NCBI GenBank assembly: GCA_013433145.1
Contig: CM024178.1
Coordinates: forward strand, 310,001 to 374,000
Source of the DNA: Ascaris suum
Lineage: Eukaryota; Nematoda; Chromadorea; Rhabditida; Ascarididae
Direction: 5' to 3'
DNA: 64,000 bases
The notes beneath the pieces are model-generated. The model was not told the origin of the DNA and ran no database searches. It saw nothing but the letters and a program-made list of their open reading frames with translations. Of this stretch, positions 25,813 to 43,800 are shown in pieces. The stretch's first letter is position 1, and every line of letters starts with the position of its first letter. The position numbers were made by a program, and so were the translations under genes.

Positions 25813-26720
25813 ATGATACTTCGCTTGCTGTCTTGCTTGATCAATCGTTTAAATGTCTTCTGTCATCCGATGATAGTGAGGTGTATATAGGTGTGTGTCT
25901 GTTTGTTGGTCGGTCTTATGACCTACGACAATATGTTTGTCTACTGGTTGGTGTTATGATCAGCGAGGACTTGTACCTGCAAAATTTGTTTATTACGGAT
26001 CGCGTATGAATCGCATATTTTTCATTGTTTTGTTATTATATCTGCCGTGGCGGAATTCTGTGGTGTTTTGTCCCGCTTCTTTCCGATCGACCATGTTGTC
26101 AACCGATACGCTTAGTAAAGATATTCTATAAGTGTTTGAGCATTTTGGATACCTATTTCTTGCGTGAAGGGGAGCACACATCTATTGTTTCTTGGTCATA
26201 TTTGTGGGCATTTGTAAATTTTTCTTACAGAATATGGTATTGCATCGTTGTTGACAGGTATGTCTGTCTGTTTTTGCGGTAGTTCCAATTCGGGGAGAGA
26301 TGAGTCTAGTTCACAGGTGTAATATGCACCTTTACAATAACCTCATATATCGTAATTCACGTTGTTGATGCATCATGGCCTCGGAAGAAGCCATAACTAT
26401 AGAAAGATGCTAAGAAAACTTAATTTAGATAGGCTTTTGTGAGGTATTTAGTTGTAGAAGCGGTCGATTTAGCCGGCAATTTTCACTTTTTCTAGTCGTC
26501 TTGAAATTGGCCGGTCAGGTGAAAGGGATGCGGAAACGGATATCGTACCCGCTTCGCCGGCACTCTTCTCCACTTTCTTTAATATTCATGCAGGAGACTC
26601 GTTTGGTTTGCTGAATTTAAGCGAGTGAAAGAGCATGCCAGGAAGCAATGGGAGGATACTTGTCCCAGGTACAGCGTGGCCCGTGACCAAGCCACAGCGT
26701 CGCATTGTGCTGGACTATAA
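25813..26720 (+). CDS. Possible small two-exon gene with targeting-like N-terminus
   Basis: Exon 25813-25880 (ATG, donor AG|GTGTAT, phase 2) joins in phase to 26594-26720 (acceptor ATTCATGCAG) and gives 64 codons ending at TAA 26718. The first 22 residues (MILRLLSCLINRLNVFCH...) are basic and hydrophobic, as in mitochondrial targeting peptides; next comes a basic helix (FKRVKEHARKQWED). The same frame stays open for 60 codons beyond the TAA (to 26900) and reads protein-like there (MEEYKLFLHKNG, LFRAPLWDRQQ). So this may be a longer protein with a stop introduced by mutation or sequencing error, or simple coincidence. I do not recognise the family. GC is locally higher, and competing frames look coding-like, so confidence is low. 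Confidence 0.28.
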
Positions 26721-26903
26721 AAATATCGTTGCCTTGATCCTGTCATGGAAGAGTACAAATTGTTTCTTCACAAGAACGGAATCCGTCGTCCAATGCTTCA
26801 CGATCCATCCTCTGCACTTTTTAGAGCACCGTTGTGGGATCGGCAGCAAATTTGTGCTTTAAGACGCGGACAAAAGCGCCTCCCATTTTTAATGACTAAC
26901 TAA

Positions 26904-33813
<6,910 letters not shown>

Positions 33814-36201
33814 AGATCATGCCTTACCAACACTGTTTGAACTATTGCATGGTTGCACTACGGCTTTGATCTCTTTCCCTCTCTCTCTCTTGTTTGTCAC
33901 TGTAAGCTTTACACAGTTAGTGTTTACAGTGGCCGTTTTTAATACGCGATTATCCAGCGTGTTGCTCTGCTGGAGCATTGTCTGCGTTGGTTGCACGTTT
34001 ATTGTTCGTTATCACCTTGCCCTTAAATATCCGCGTTTGAACTTCCAGATAAAGATTTTGGAGCCGAATCGCTGGAATGATTATTTAAGTTCTTCCGTGG
34101 ATATGATGGAGGAGTGGGAGGTGTTAAAGTTTGTGATTAAATGGATGTTGGTGGTATTGTGGATGTATCTTGAACATTTTTACTCCAAGCAGTGGTTGTA
34201 TAAAACCAAAATTTGATTTGGACCCGAGTGTAATATTTGCATTTCGATATCAGCTTAACTGCATATTTGCACTTCATTCTTTATTCTCTTTGATGATCAT
34301 TTTCAGTTCTGGTGGCCTGTTATTTTGGTACCATGTTGCATAAATCGTTGCAAGTGTTTTACATTTACTCTTCGTTGAAATCACTCGTTTTTCGATACAC
34401 AATGTTGCCCTTTTGAATACGATGTTATGTGGTTGCGATGTTAAGGCTAAATGAGGGACTTAAGGCCTCGTTAATTCTATCCGTGGGCGAAATGTCCGTT
34501 TTTGTTGTAAGCACTAACATTTAGCACGCGAGCATCTGGTTTAAGCTTCAGTTTTTGTAGTTTGGCGTATTTTTCCCGCACATGTAGGAGTTTTTGAAAT
34601 GGCGAGCAACTTCTAAGACTTGTTTTGTAATTGATTCTACGTGCTTTGCTTTGCACTAGTTGGGCATTTGAGATTTTCTATGCCTTTTATATAGCAGAAT
34701 GTAAAAAATTAGAGGTTATAGTTCATGCGGAGGTAAGGGAGATGCTAAAATTGAGGCGAAATTGCTGTTCTTATAAAGTTCGCCAAGCCCTGACTTTTCA
34801 GATTGCCCCAGAGGCGACTGGAAATGTTATAGGGTTTGCTGTGCATCGATAGTAAATGGGAGTGGATATTTGCATTTTCCATCATGCTCGAGTCACCAGT
34901 ATTTTAATTTGCGCGTCATTTCTAACGGTGTCTTGATCACCGATTCTTCTAAGCAGATGATCCGAAACTAGTCGATGAGGTCGTGGAGGGCGGTAGGGGG
35001 TCGTAAGGTATGTTCACCAAAACGACGCCATTATATGTAAGTAAGCGGTGGATAACAGAACAAATCCATGTAGGTAATAAGTCGGTTTACCCATTTGGGG
35101 GAAGAATAGAACAAAAGCATTCGTAAGCTGTTACGTCGTTGGCAATTATACAATGAGCTGCAATGGCAACTAAGCGTACACCAACAGGAAAACTTCATAA
35201 CTGCGTCTTCAGTGCTTTTTGAATTGAGGCTACTAAACGGACAGGTATATGCATATCCACGAATATGACTTCGCGCTGACCCGCTTTAGAAGTGTGGGTT
35301 TGTAAAAATTGGAGGAAATTATTTCGTAAATGGCGAGGACCGAGTTTCGAAAATGGCAAGGACGGAACTTATTTACAGATTAAGTTCTAACTTAGTGAAA
35401 GCTCACACTAAAGACCGAATGGATTCTGCTTTCGAGTTGCATCTACCTTGAGTTGAAGTTCGTGGGAGCTCTAACAGAAATTTCAGCTGAGCCGGCTCTA
35501 ATGCTGATGCTGATTTTAATTGAGTAGCAAACTGCTTGGGCGCAGTTTTAAATTTATATTCGTAGCTTTCGAGTTTTAAGGAAAGATTTCGAGGATGGTC
35601 GAAATAGATTTTTAGCGACCGCGTATATGCGGATCACTTATCTCCAACGCTATATTTAATCGCTGCATATATAGATCAACTAATCAAATCTAGGCAAAAT
35701 ATTTCTCCGTTGGTTTTTTTATAATTCTTTAAAACGAAGGCTGCAGAATGGGACCACTAATTTCATATAGGTCACAGCTGTAAGATCTTAATAGTGTATT
35801 AGGTGAAGAATGAATTCTTGAGCAGATTAGATTTGTTGTGTTGTAATTGCCAGATTCAGTTGTTGGTGTGAGTGCTATGTATGTAAATGGCATTGAAGTA
35901 AGCGCAAGTGTGTTTTGTCGAATCAGCTCGTTAGCACTCCGTTAGTGGTTCATACTGAGCAGGTAGCAATAAAGAAGTTGACGTGATGTTGGTCAATGTA
36001 ATCGGTGATTCAATGTTGCCCATCAGTTATAATGATGGATGCGAATGTCATTGTGTAATGTTAACGCAATATTGCACTAATTTTTATAGTTTTTAATGAC
36101 GTTTATGCAACGCTGTCTTTCACATTAGTTTTCTCGCTTCCGATCACGCTTCACTTGGCGACTATATTGTTCGACTGTAATTGAAAGAAGAATCCTTTCA
36201 G
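33814..36201. other. RBBP4 3' region and spacer to ISY1
   Basis: No gene supported. The first 403 bases stay open in the +1 frame relative to RBBP4 (see findings). ATTAAA at 34136-34141 is a possible weak polyadenylation signal; AATAAA appears only near 35966. Confidence 0.5.
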
Positions 36202-36244
36202 ACTCTGATCACCGTTCTATCATTCCTCGTCATCCGCTAAGATG
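36191..36244 (+). promoter_or_regulatory. Candidate 3' splice or trans-splice acceptor before ISY1
   Basis: AATCCTTTCAG ends at 36201, 40 bases upstream of the ISY1 ATG (36242). In nematodes such a site close before the start codon is often a spliced-leader acceptor; an ordinary 5' UTR intron is the alternative. Confidence 0.4.
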
Positions 36245-36742
36245 GTATGTGCACTGGCCTTTGAATCTTCTAGTTTACATTGACGTTGATACGGTTTTTG
36301 CATGTTTTATTCATTTTAATTTCTATTTGGGTGCATTTATACTAAAACGGAAGAAGGAAAACAATTTTTGTGTTTTAGAGCCGGATAAGTGGGAAAAACG
36401 TGAACTTGAAAGAGACAGAACCGAGCACGCGGAGTTGCTTTCGCGAATAGATTGTTGGATATGGTTGAGGTTGATTACATGCACCGAGGTCTTTATTGGG
36501 CAGAGGGAAAAGGTGACAAACAACAGGCGAGATTCGGGGGATCAGGTGTCTTGGGGAAAGGTCGATATAAGCTGTATCGCTGATGCGTTGAACTGAGAGC
36601 ACGGTTAGCTAGCCATTCAATAAAGTCAAAGTAAAAAATTTTCGATAGCAAATATTGGGCCAAATTTAGCATGGAAGCGGGGGGGGGGGGGGGCGGGAGA
36701 GGATCAGCCTTTGTCCATACATATAAATATGTACATATATGC

Positions 36743-36824
<82 letters not shown>

Positions 36825-39800
36825 TTGCCGGAGGTCGACTGTTATTTGTTTGCCGCAGCGGTGGTTTTAAAAATTATACGTCATGGAAGCTGTAAATATA
36901 TTATTGCTTAATCTAGGCTCGGAATGCGGAAAAGGCGATGACCGCGTTGGCGAGATGGCGAAGGATGAAAGAGGAGGAAGAGAAGGGGCCCGTCGCAAAG
37001 AGGCCTAACGACGTGAGCGAATGCACCACGCTAAGTTAGTTTATTCCTCTCCGTGCGAACTTATAGGACCATTATTTGTCTTTGCATCTCAGTACTCAGC
37101 CTCTTCTGTTATTCTTTCGCTGCCCACATGACTTTCTCTTCATCTCTTCATAAAAATTATTTTTTTATTGATTTCTTAGTTCTTGGGTGGGGAGATTGAC
37201 AAGTGATTGCTGGCCAAGTCATTCGTACATCACTGCCCCTCCCTGTCATGATTTCTTGCAATTTTCCATGTTGTTTTCCTATCTATGCAAGAGAGGCGTC
37301 GTGTATGTTGCCCAAATTTTTCAGTATCTGTCTTCTATGGCTGATCTTCTCTTCAAGTTCTTACCGTTTGTTCAAGTTGATATTAGCTCATTTTTGAGGT
37401 GATGCGGAACGTTACCGCCGGCAGGTAACAATGGAGATCGCAAAGAAAATCGCCCTCATTCAAAATCCTGGACTTGGCGAATTCAAAATAAGGGATCTCA
37501 ACGATGAAATTAACAAATTGTTACGAGTGAAGTACGCTTGGGAGACTCGTATCAAAGAACTCGATGGTCCTGACTACAGGTTGTGCTGCAACCTAGACCA
37601 TTTGCAAACGCTAATGCTTTGAGATTTTTTAAGCACTTGATTCAGTTTAAGGTATAGATTCATAGGTAGTGCACATTTTCCATACTCGGTGCTTTAACCG
37701 AGCACTGAATTTGAAGAACACTTCACTCTTGTTTTTGACGATCAGAAATGCAGTGCTTTATACTGTGAAGACACTCAGGTTCTACTCATCAGTTCATTAG
37801 ATATTGAATGGATAGGCCATAGATTCTGTGCGTCATGAATTTCTCTTAATTAAGCACCGTAGTGCAATTAGTGCATTCGTTTTTTGCGACGTTGACTTCT
37901 TTTTGAGATGCAATAACTGTTATCGTTAGAAACAATTTTTGTTGTCTTTTAGTTGCGACGGCGTCGATTTTATTATACTTTCTCAGGAGAGATGTTTTTC
38001 AATCGCGCATATGAAACTTTAAGACTGTATATTGGTTAATTTAAGACGCGTTGCACCAAAAGAGCTAGACCGTGAAGGACGGGAAGTAGCCGGGAATCGA
38101 GGGTATAAGTATTTCGGTGCCGCGAAGGACCTACCAGGAGTTCGGGAACTCTTCGAGAAGTCCGAGGTCGAAGTAAATCGTAAGAGCCGTGCTGAATTGA
38201 TAAAATTCGTTGATGCAGACTACTACGGTTTTATGGACGACGATGATGGACTTCTGGTTCCTCTCGAGAAGGACGCAGAGTTGAAGGCACGACAACAGGC
38301 TGAAAAGGTTTTGTATTCTCTGCATTCTTAGCACTTATTCGTGATATGGAGCTTAATGATAGATTCTCAGTGATAGCATTACATCTGTAATATATGCCCC
38401 CAGTGAGGTCTTAAAAAGAAGCAGTGTCTAATAGTATGAGATTGGGTCCAGCGCTTGTTTAGGAGCGTATTTAAACTTGTCGGGCATACGTACATTGGTT
38501 GTAGTCGTCTAAGTGCATTATTATAGCGCTGATGGTGGTGAAAACTTGGAGTTTCCGGTCTCATGGAGACATTTGGTAAACATTTAGACGCATTTCGGGC
38601 GATTTACGTCTTCGAAATGTTCTCAGACCGTGTGGGTATAGTTGTTTCTTTCCTCATAATGCGGAGTGAAAGAAAGCAACGAAGTTTTTATGTTCACAAT
38701 TTTGCAGCCTTTTGGCTGCCAAGTCTCTTGGAGGGTGATTTCCATCATTGAAGTGTTTAGGATTGGGAGGCGAACAAGGATGTCTGGAAGGCCAAAAAGG
38801 CATTCGAAGAGGACATCGATATCTACAAAGTGGACGATGTATGTTTGCCGTTTGTTTGCCACAGCTTTGCGGAAGATTGCTTCAAGTTGACGGTTTTTGC
38901 TTGCCTAGTTTATAGGAACTGATTTACTTTATTTTCGTTGAATAGGGGCCTGGGTCTCCTTTATTTTCAGATTTCAGATGATGGGTTCATTATTTGAAGG
39001 CGTCTACGTTCCTCAGTTTTGTGAGGGGATTTTTGATTCAAAAGAATTTTTGGTTCAAAAGAAGAACTTTAGTTTTCCGACTTCTTGTGAGGGGACTTCG
39101 TCTTTTTCTTTCTCTTCTTCATTACTTTCCCTTATTAAGTGATATTTCCACGAAATAGTCGGCCAGGCGTTTAGTCTGGCAATAATTATAGCATAAATTA
39201 AATGTCTTTTTTATTTAGTTTTGACAAAAAGCTGATGTAGGATTATTAGAGGAACTAAATACGATTGTCAGAATTGCTTGACTACGTCCAATTCGTAACC
39301 CTCTGGCCTCCAAGTATCCATACCGCTGTTAACGATTCTGCTTAATTCTGCTTAATTTCGTTTAAAAGAGTTCTTAAGCACACTTAGCACGAACATCGGG
39401 TTTCTTTTTTACACCATTCTCTTCGAGAGCCTCTGACCCACCAAGTACCACTCATAAGACTTTTGCTAAGCAATAGGGTTGTAGACGTGGAAGACATGCG
39501 AATAGGTTCGTACTGATTTATTTGCAACATTTCCTTCCGCTTCCAAGGGGAGTTAGCTCGTTATACAGTGCTTTTGCCAGGTTCTGATATTTGACTATGC
39601 GGATATTTATGAATGGATACTTGGAAGTTAAAGGTCGCAGGAATGGGTGCCGAAAAGCAGATTCGACCTGTTCAGTGTGCGTATAAATCCAACATATATG
39701 ATCATCTTCTCATATTCCTCAGTCGGAAGTGTGGAGGTCCGTGCAGGTCTTCCGGAGATCGATGAAAAGGTGCAAGAAAAATTAGGTGGTGATGATAGGG

Positions 39801-40708
39801 GATGTCGGTGATGCAAGGTAGCATCTGAGGGTCGCGTTGCATCACGTGAAAAAACATTTCGAAACTGTGGCAGTAAAGTGATTGATCAAGCAGCAGTGCG
39901 AAGGCATCGTCGGTCATACCTATGTTGTTGTAGGCGAGGTCAGCGCAGCTGCTGTGGATGTGAATTAGGTTCGTACAGGATGGAGGCTTTTATATGACGC
40001 TTGTCTCGCAAGTCATGACCTCATGAAATTTATTACCTGCACGGGTCAGGTTCCGTCTAAATGCTCTGCATCAGGAAGCTTGCTTACATATTCTCGATCT
40101 GTAAAGGCGAGGAGGGAAGAAGAGCGATAATATACCGTATCACGTCTTCGGTGAATCGGAAGCACATGTTTCATAGGTTAAACATCTGTGTTATGATATG
40201 ACGTTGCTGGCAAGTATAAAAAGAAAACCGTTGATTAAAATCTAATATCTGATATAGTTATGTGAGCTTTTTGCCAGTCTCATCTAATTTTTTTAATATT
40301 AGCATCGACAGGATGCCACTTTAGTGATGTTTAGTCGGCGTGATTTGCCTCATATTAATTAATTATTGGGACGATATAAGTGCACTTAATATCTCTTATT
40401 TATTTTGTAAATAAATCTGAGGTCAAAAAATTGGATCCGCGGATGAGGTCATTGACTGCAGGAATCTATATCAATATCGAGATATGTTTACACCTTCATT
40501 GTTATTTTTGAATGTCTTTAAGGATTCCGATGAAGACCTCGACACGAAGAAGTCGGTGATTGTTAGTGAGGATGGTAAAGAGACGTTTGTGCAGCATGTT
40601 GTCGTACCGTCTCAGAAGGAAATCGAGGAACTCATTTTGCAAAGGAAGAAAGCACAGCTCTACGAAAAATTCCTCTCAAATCCTCCAGATATGACTCCGG
40701 ATGAATGA
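36242..40708 (+). CDS. isy-1: ISY1 pre-mRNA splicing factor
   Basis: Exons 36242-36244 (only ATG), 36917-37034, 37399-37579, 38046-38307, 38761-38838 and 40523-40708 join in phase to 275 aa; human ISY1 has 285. Colinear blocks: [93 protein letters not shown] and, near the end, [24 protein letters not shown]. The family is part of the NineTeen-associated spliceosome core, where it touches the catalytic centre and helps first-step fidelity. Exon 2 must run past an in-frame GTGAGC (37013) to the GTTAGT donor at 37035, because only that keeps the [15 protein letters not shown] junction. The first intron holds a G-run and a (TA)n tract. The last intron (38839-40522) holds an antisense gene model. 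AATAAA at 40883-40888 is the likely polyadenylation signal. Confidence 0.96.
36679..36693. repeat. Poly-G run in ISY1 intron 1
   Basis: About 15 consecutive G bases about 30 bases 5' of the (TA)n region. Confidence 0.9.
36720..36822. repeat. (TA)n microsatellite in ISY1 intron 1
   Basis: Interrupted at the left (ACATATAAATATG, TATATACATA), then pure TA to 36820. It lies about 95 bases before the exon 2 acceptor. Confidence 0.93.
39518..40167 (-). CDS. Possible small gene nested antisense in ISY1 intron 5, LRR-like segment
   Basis: Minus-strand exons 40167-40088 (ATG, donor GTAAGC, phase 2), 39951-39846 (acceptor CACATCCACAG, donor GTGATG) and 39583-39518 (acceptor AAATATCAG, stop TAA) join without a frame break to 83 aa. 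Introns are 136 and 262 bases. The join of exons 1 and 2 creates [20 protein letters not shown] followed by IGM, which has the spacing of a leucine-rich repeat (L..L..L.L..N.I). The second exon could instead read on to 39702. A single repeat is too little for a family assignment, and the last exon ([14 protein letters not shown]...) is the weakest part. It lies entirely inside the intron 38839-40522 of ISY1, on the opposite strand. It may be a small gene or the remains of a larger LRR protein gene. Confidence 0.35.
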
Positions 40709-40882
40709 GATTGAGTGGTGTATATCACCATTTTTCGTAAATATTTGTTGATTGTTTGCATTATTTATTATTGGTGCGATTTTGTGCTTGCAGTGAAACA
40801 CTGTTATATCTCTTCGTTTCATTTCTTTCCACATTGTACAGAAGTTTATAAGACCATTTCCTAGCGCACTGTATGTCTTTGG

Positions 40883-40888
40883 AATAAA
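40883..40888 (+). terminator. Polyadenylation signal of ISY1
   Basis: AATAAA 175 bases after the ISY1 stop codon, in TTTGGAATAAAGATAAG. Confidence 0.7.
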
Positions 40889-43800
40889 GATAAGTGATTT
40901 AGTATGTTTTTCCATCCTGGAATAGTCCACTTCTAGAAATTGCCGCGGTAACCATCCTTGGCGTTGATAGCAATTTACTGGCTGTAAGAGACCTCCAGAA
41001 GTAACGCTATCGTTTGGGTTTTTATGCTGCAGGCGACAGATAGATTTGCTTTGAATTACGACAAATTATAGGAGGAGTAGGAAGTTTGTTTCTAAGTAAA
41101 ATTGGCTTACTAAAAGTTGCTTTTTAAGACTCATCTCCGCCATTCGAGATGAGGTGACCTCTGCCTGTGAAAAGTTGCTAATCCCTGCTCATGCTCCCCT
41201 CCCCCGATCAATTCGCAATTTTAGTGGAGTGCTATTGCCTACCTGTATGGTTGGCAAAAGTGCATATCCCGATTTATGAATCTGTCTAAACAATGGGTAC
41301 TCTCATTCTGTGGATACAGCGGTACAGACGTAAAGTTCGTGGATAAAGCTGTGGTGTTTTTGTAAAGTGGCCACTTGGTTTGCCCACAATAGAACGATGC
41401 ATGGGAATGGCCAGCTTAGTTATGGTTTAGCAACAAGGCAATTAAGCGCTTCCCAGGGTGCTGACAATGCGCTCAAATCATTTTGCGCACACAAAAAAAC
41501 GACGCCGCTAGCGAGGATTCACTCATAAATCGAATAACGTCCATAGCGCACATCTTTTGCAACTCTCATCTAATGTACTCTGAATCTTTTATTACCTCAC
41601 CTCAAGATGAATGGTTTTAAGTGCAACGAGACTTAAGATGAAAGTTAAGCGTGAAATGGACTACTTCCGGTGCACTGACGAACCGTCGAACTCTAAGGTG
41701 GACAGATATGCCGACTTTGTGATGCGATTTTTTTTCCCGAAATATTTGTATGCATTAACCTTCAATTAGGTAAACGTTTTAGCATTAAATATATTTCTAA
41801 GAACAGCAAATCACTGTGAACATTTCTATCATTGAATAAGAGGTTGGAGTCTCAAATATTTTGTTTGCTTTTGCTAGCTTCTGTCGTCTGTTCATGTTAG
41901 TGATATCTTCTGTGTTTTCTAGTTTTTATATTGCAATAATATTTGATACTAACGAATGCCATAGTCAGGTGTTTGATCTGAGGTGCCGCATAAAGCCTGG
42001 CAACCAACTTTTATAAGTTAGTGTTTGCTAAATGAATTCTAGCCATAAGCTCCTTTGAAAAAAAACTGATTAAAAACAGGTCGACTGACCGAATGTTAAC
42101 TAGGTGTTTGAATGAGTGAATTATTATGAAGGCAAATACAACATCCTATTATATGTTTCAAATTTTAGGCCATAAAGAAGCCATTCTATAAGTTAATTTA
42201 ATGCGCTTTTGGAAAATTGTGTTTGCGAAGTGCGTCGTGGTGGCCTCATTGATATAATGGAGGAGCGCGCTGGTTGGGAATGTGCGGGTTGCGATGATAG
42301 TTGTTTTCGCAGATTATTATACCGACAAACAATAAAACTTGCGAAATTATTATACTTTCATGTTTTATCTATTTGAAGTTTTCGTATGGATCAACGAAAA
42401 ATTCGTCTCACTGTGACTCGGCCAGTGCGAAATGTTTATTGCGTAATTTCGATGATGTTTGCTCACATGAGTGGAATTTTAAAAGCGCATATTATTTCAG
42501 CTTATTTGACATATTTCTATACTCATTTTCTGAGATGCAACTTTGTTGGTTTGAAATGATTGAGAGGTTAGATGCAGCTAAAGGTTGTGGTGCTATATTG
42601 TTCTATTGCTATAAAATATTGTAGAGAACGAAGGATAAAACATCATTCGTTCACATTACAATCTCTTTTCAATGACCGGATACTCACAGAGAAGGATTTC
42701 ACATAAAAAGTCCACACATCGTGGGAAAACCTATCTGTCATATTGCTCTATCCGAGAACAATGTCAACAAATAAGTGGAATATCTAAAGAAGGGATTTGC
42801 GCCGTCATCATATCCAGACGGAATCGGCTAAGCGCTTTAATAGACAGCATGATATTAATGGCTAGATCCGCAGCCACTAAAAGCAGGCGATTGTTGAGAT
42901 TGAATAATGAATGCAAAACTTTAATCGAACTTTAAACATAGCACAATGAACGGAAGGTAACTATTCCGTGATTTTGCATTTCGGAAAGTCATTCAGTTGT
43001 CCAAACAGATATTGCATATGTTTATTTTTATGGTTGCAGCGCTTCTTGAGTGGACCTTTGATGAATTAATAACAATCGAGGTGTTGAGAAAAGTGTTTAT
43101 CATTTAATGAGCATTGTTGAGCGTAAACAATATTGTCGTTATAACGAGCTTATTGATCGGCCTTTCTGCTTTTCTAGAAGGCACACCGAACTACAAAAAG
43201 GGCGACAATAATGTGTCGTCATCCGTCTCACTCAGCGCTTTGGAGGATAACTCTCAAATTTTCTCGACGACGATATGAAAGTGTGTCATTGTTTTATCCA
43301 ACCTTCTATGCTTCCCTAAATTTCTTTATGCTTCTGCAGTGTTTGCCATCCTTATCAACTACAGTCATGTGTGACATGACACGGTTTTTGAGAATCTCTT
43401 CCTCGTGCGATAGTTAGTGGTCGGAACATCAATCCCATTCTCTCTCTCGTCATCCCGTTCCCCTTCCCCTCTCCGTTTGTCCCTCCCTCCCATCATCTAC
43501 TACCTTTGCATCGATGAATGAAGAGAGTAGGGCATTTTTGCCGATGTGCGAGAGGTAGCGAAAGGCGATGAGTTTGCAAATATACGCGGAAGTCTGGTGG
43601 AATAACGCCAACTAAGGTAGCTTCTATCGTTGCTGGGAAAGGCATGAGAGCGGCGTAAACACGCACAACTTACCGCACGAAATCATTATTCATTAATCGA
43701 ATGTCTCTCGAATGAGAGTGTTGTTCTCTTAGTTGATGTTGATGTTTTCCTCGCACACCACCCTCCTCTCTCGTTAGATAATTACCTAACCTTATACATC

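Noticed and set aside
36249..36596. 115-codon plus-strand frame in ISY1 intron 1
   Set aside because: It starts inside the donor sequence of the ATG-only exon and has no acceptor, and the conserved ISY1 start is fully explained without it.
39723..39786. Plus-strand segment with strong acceptor (CATATTCCTCAG) in ISY1 intron 5
   Set aside because: In the phase required by ISY1 exon 5 it hits a stop, and exons 5 and 6 already match the family without it.
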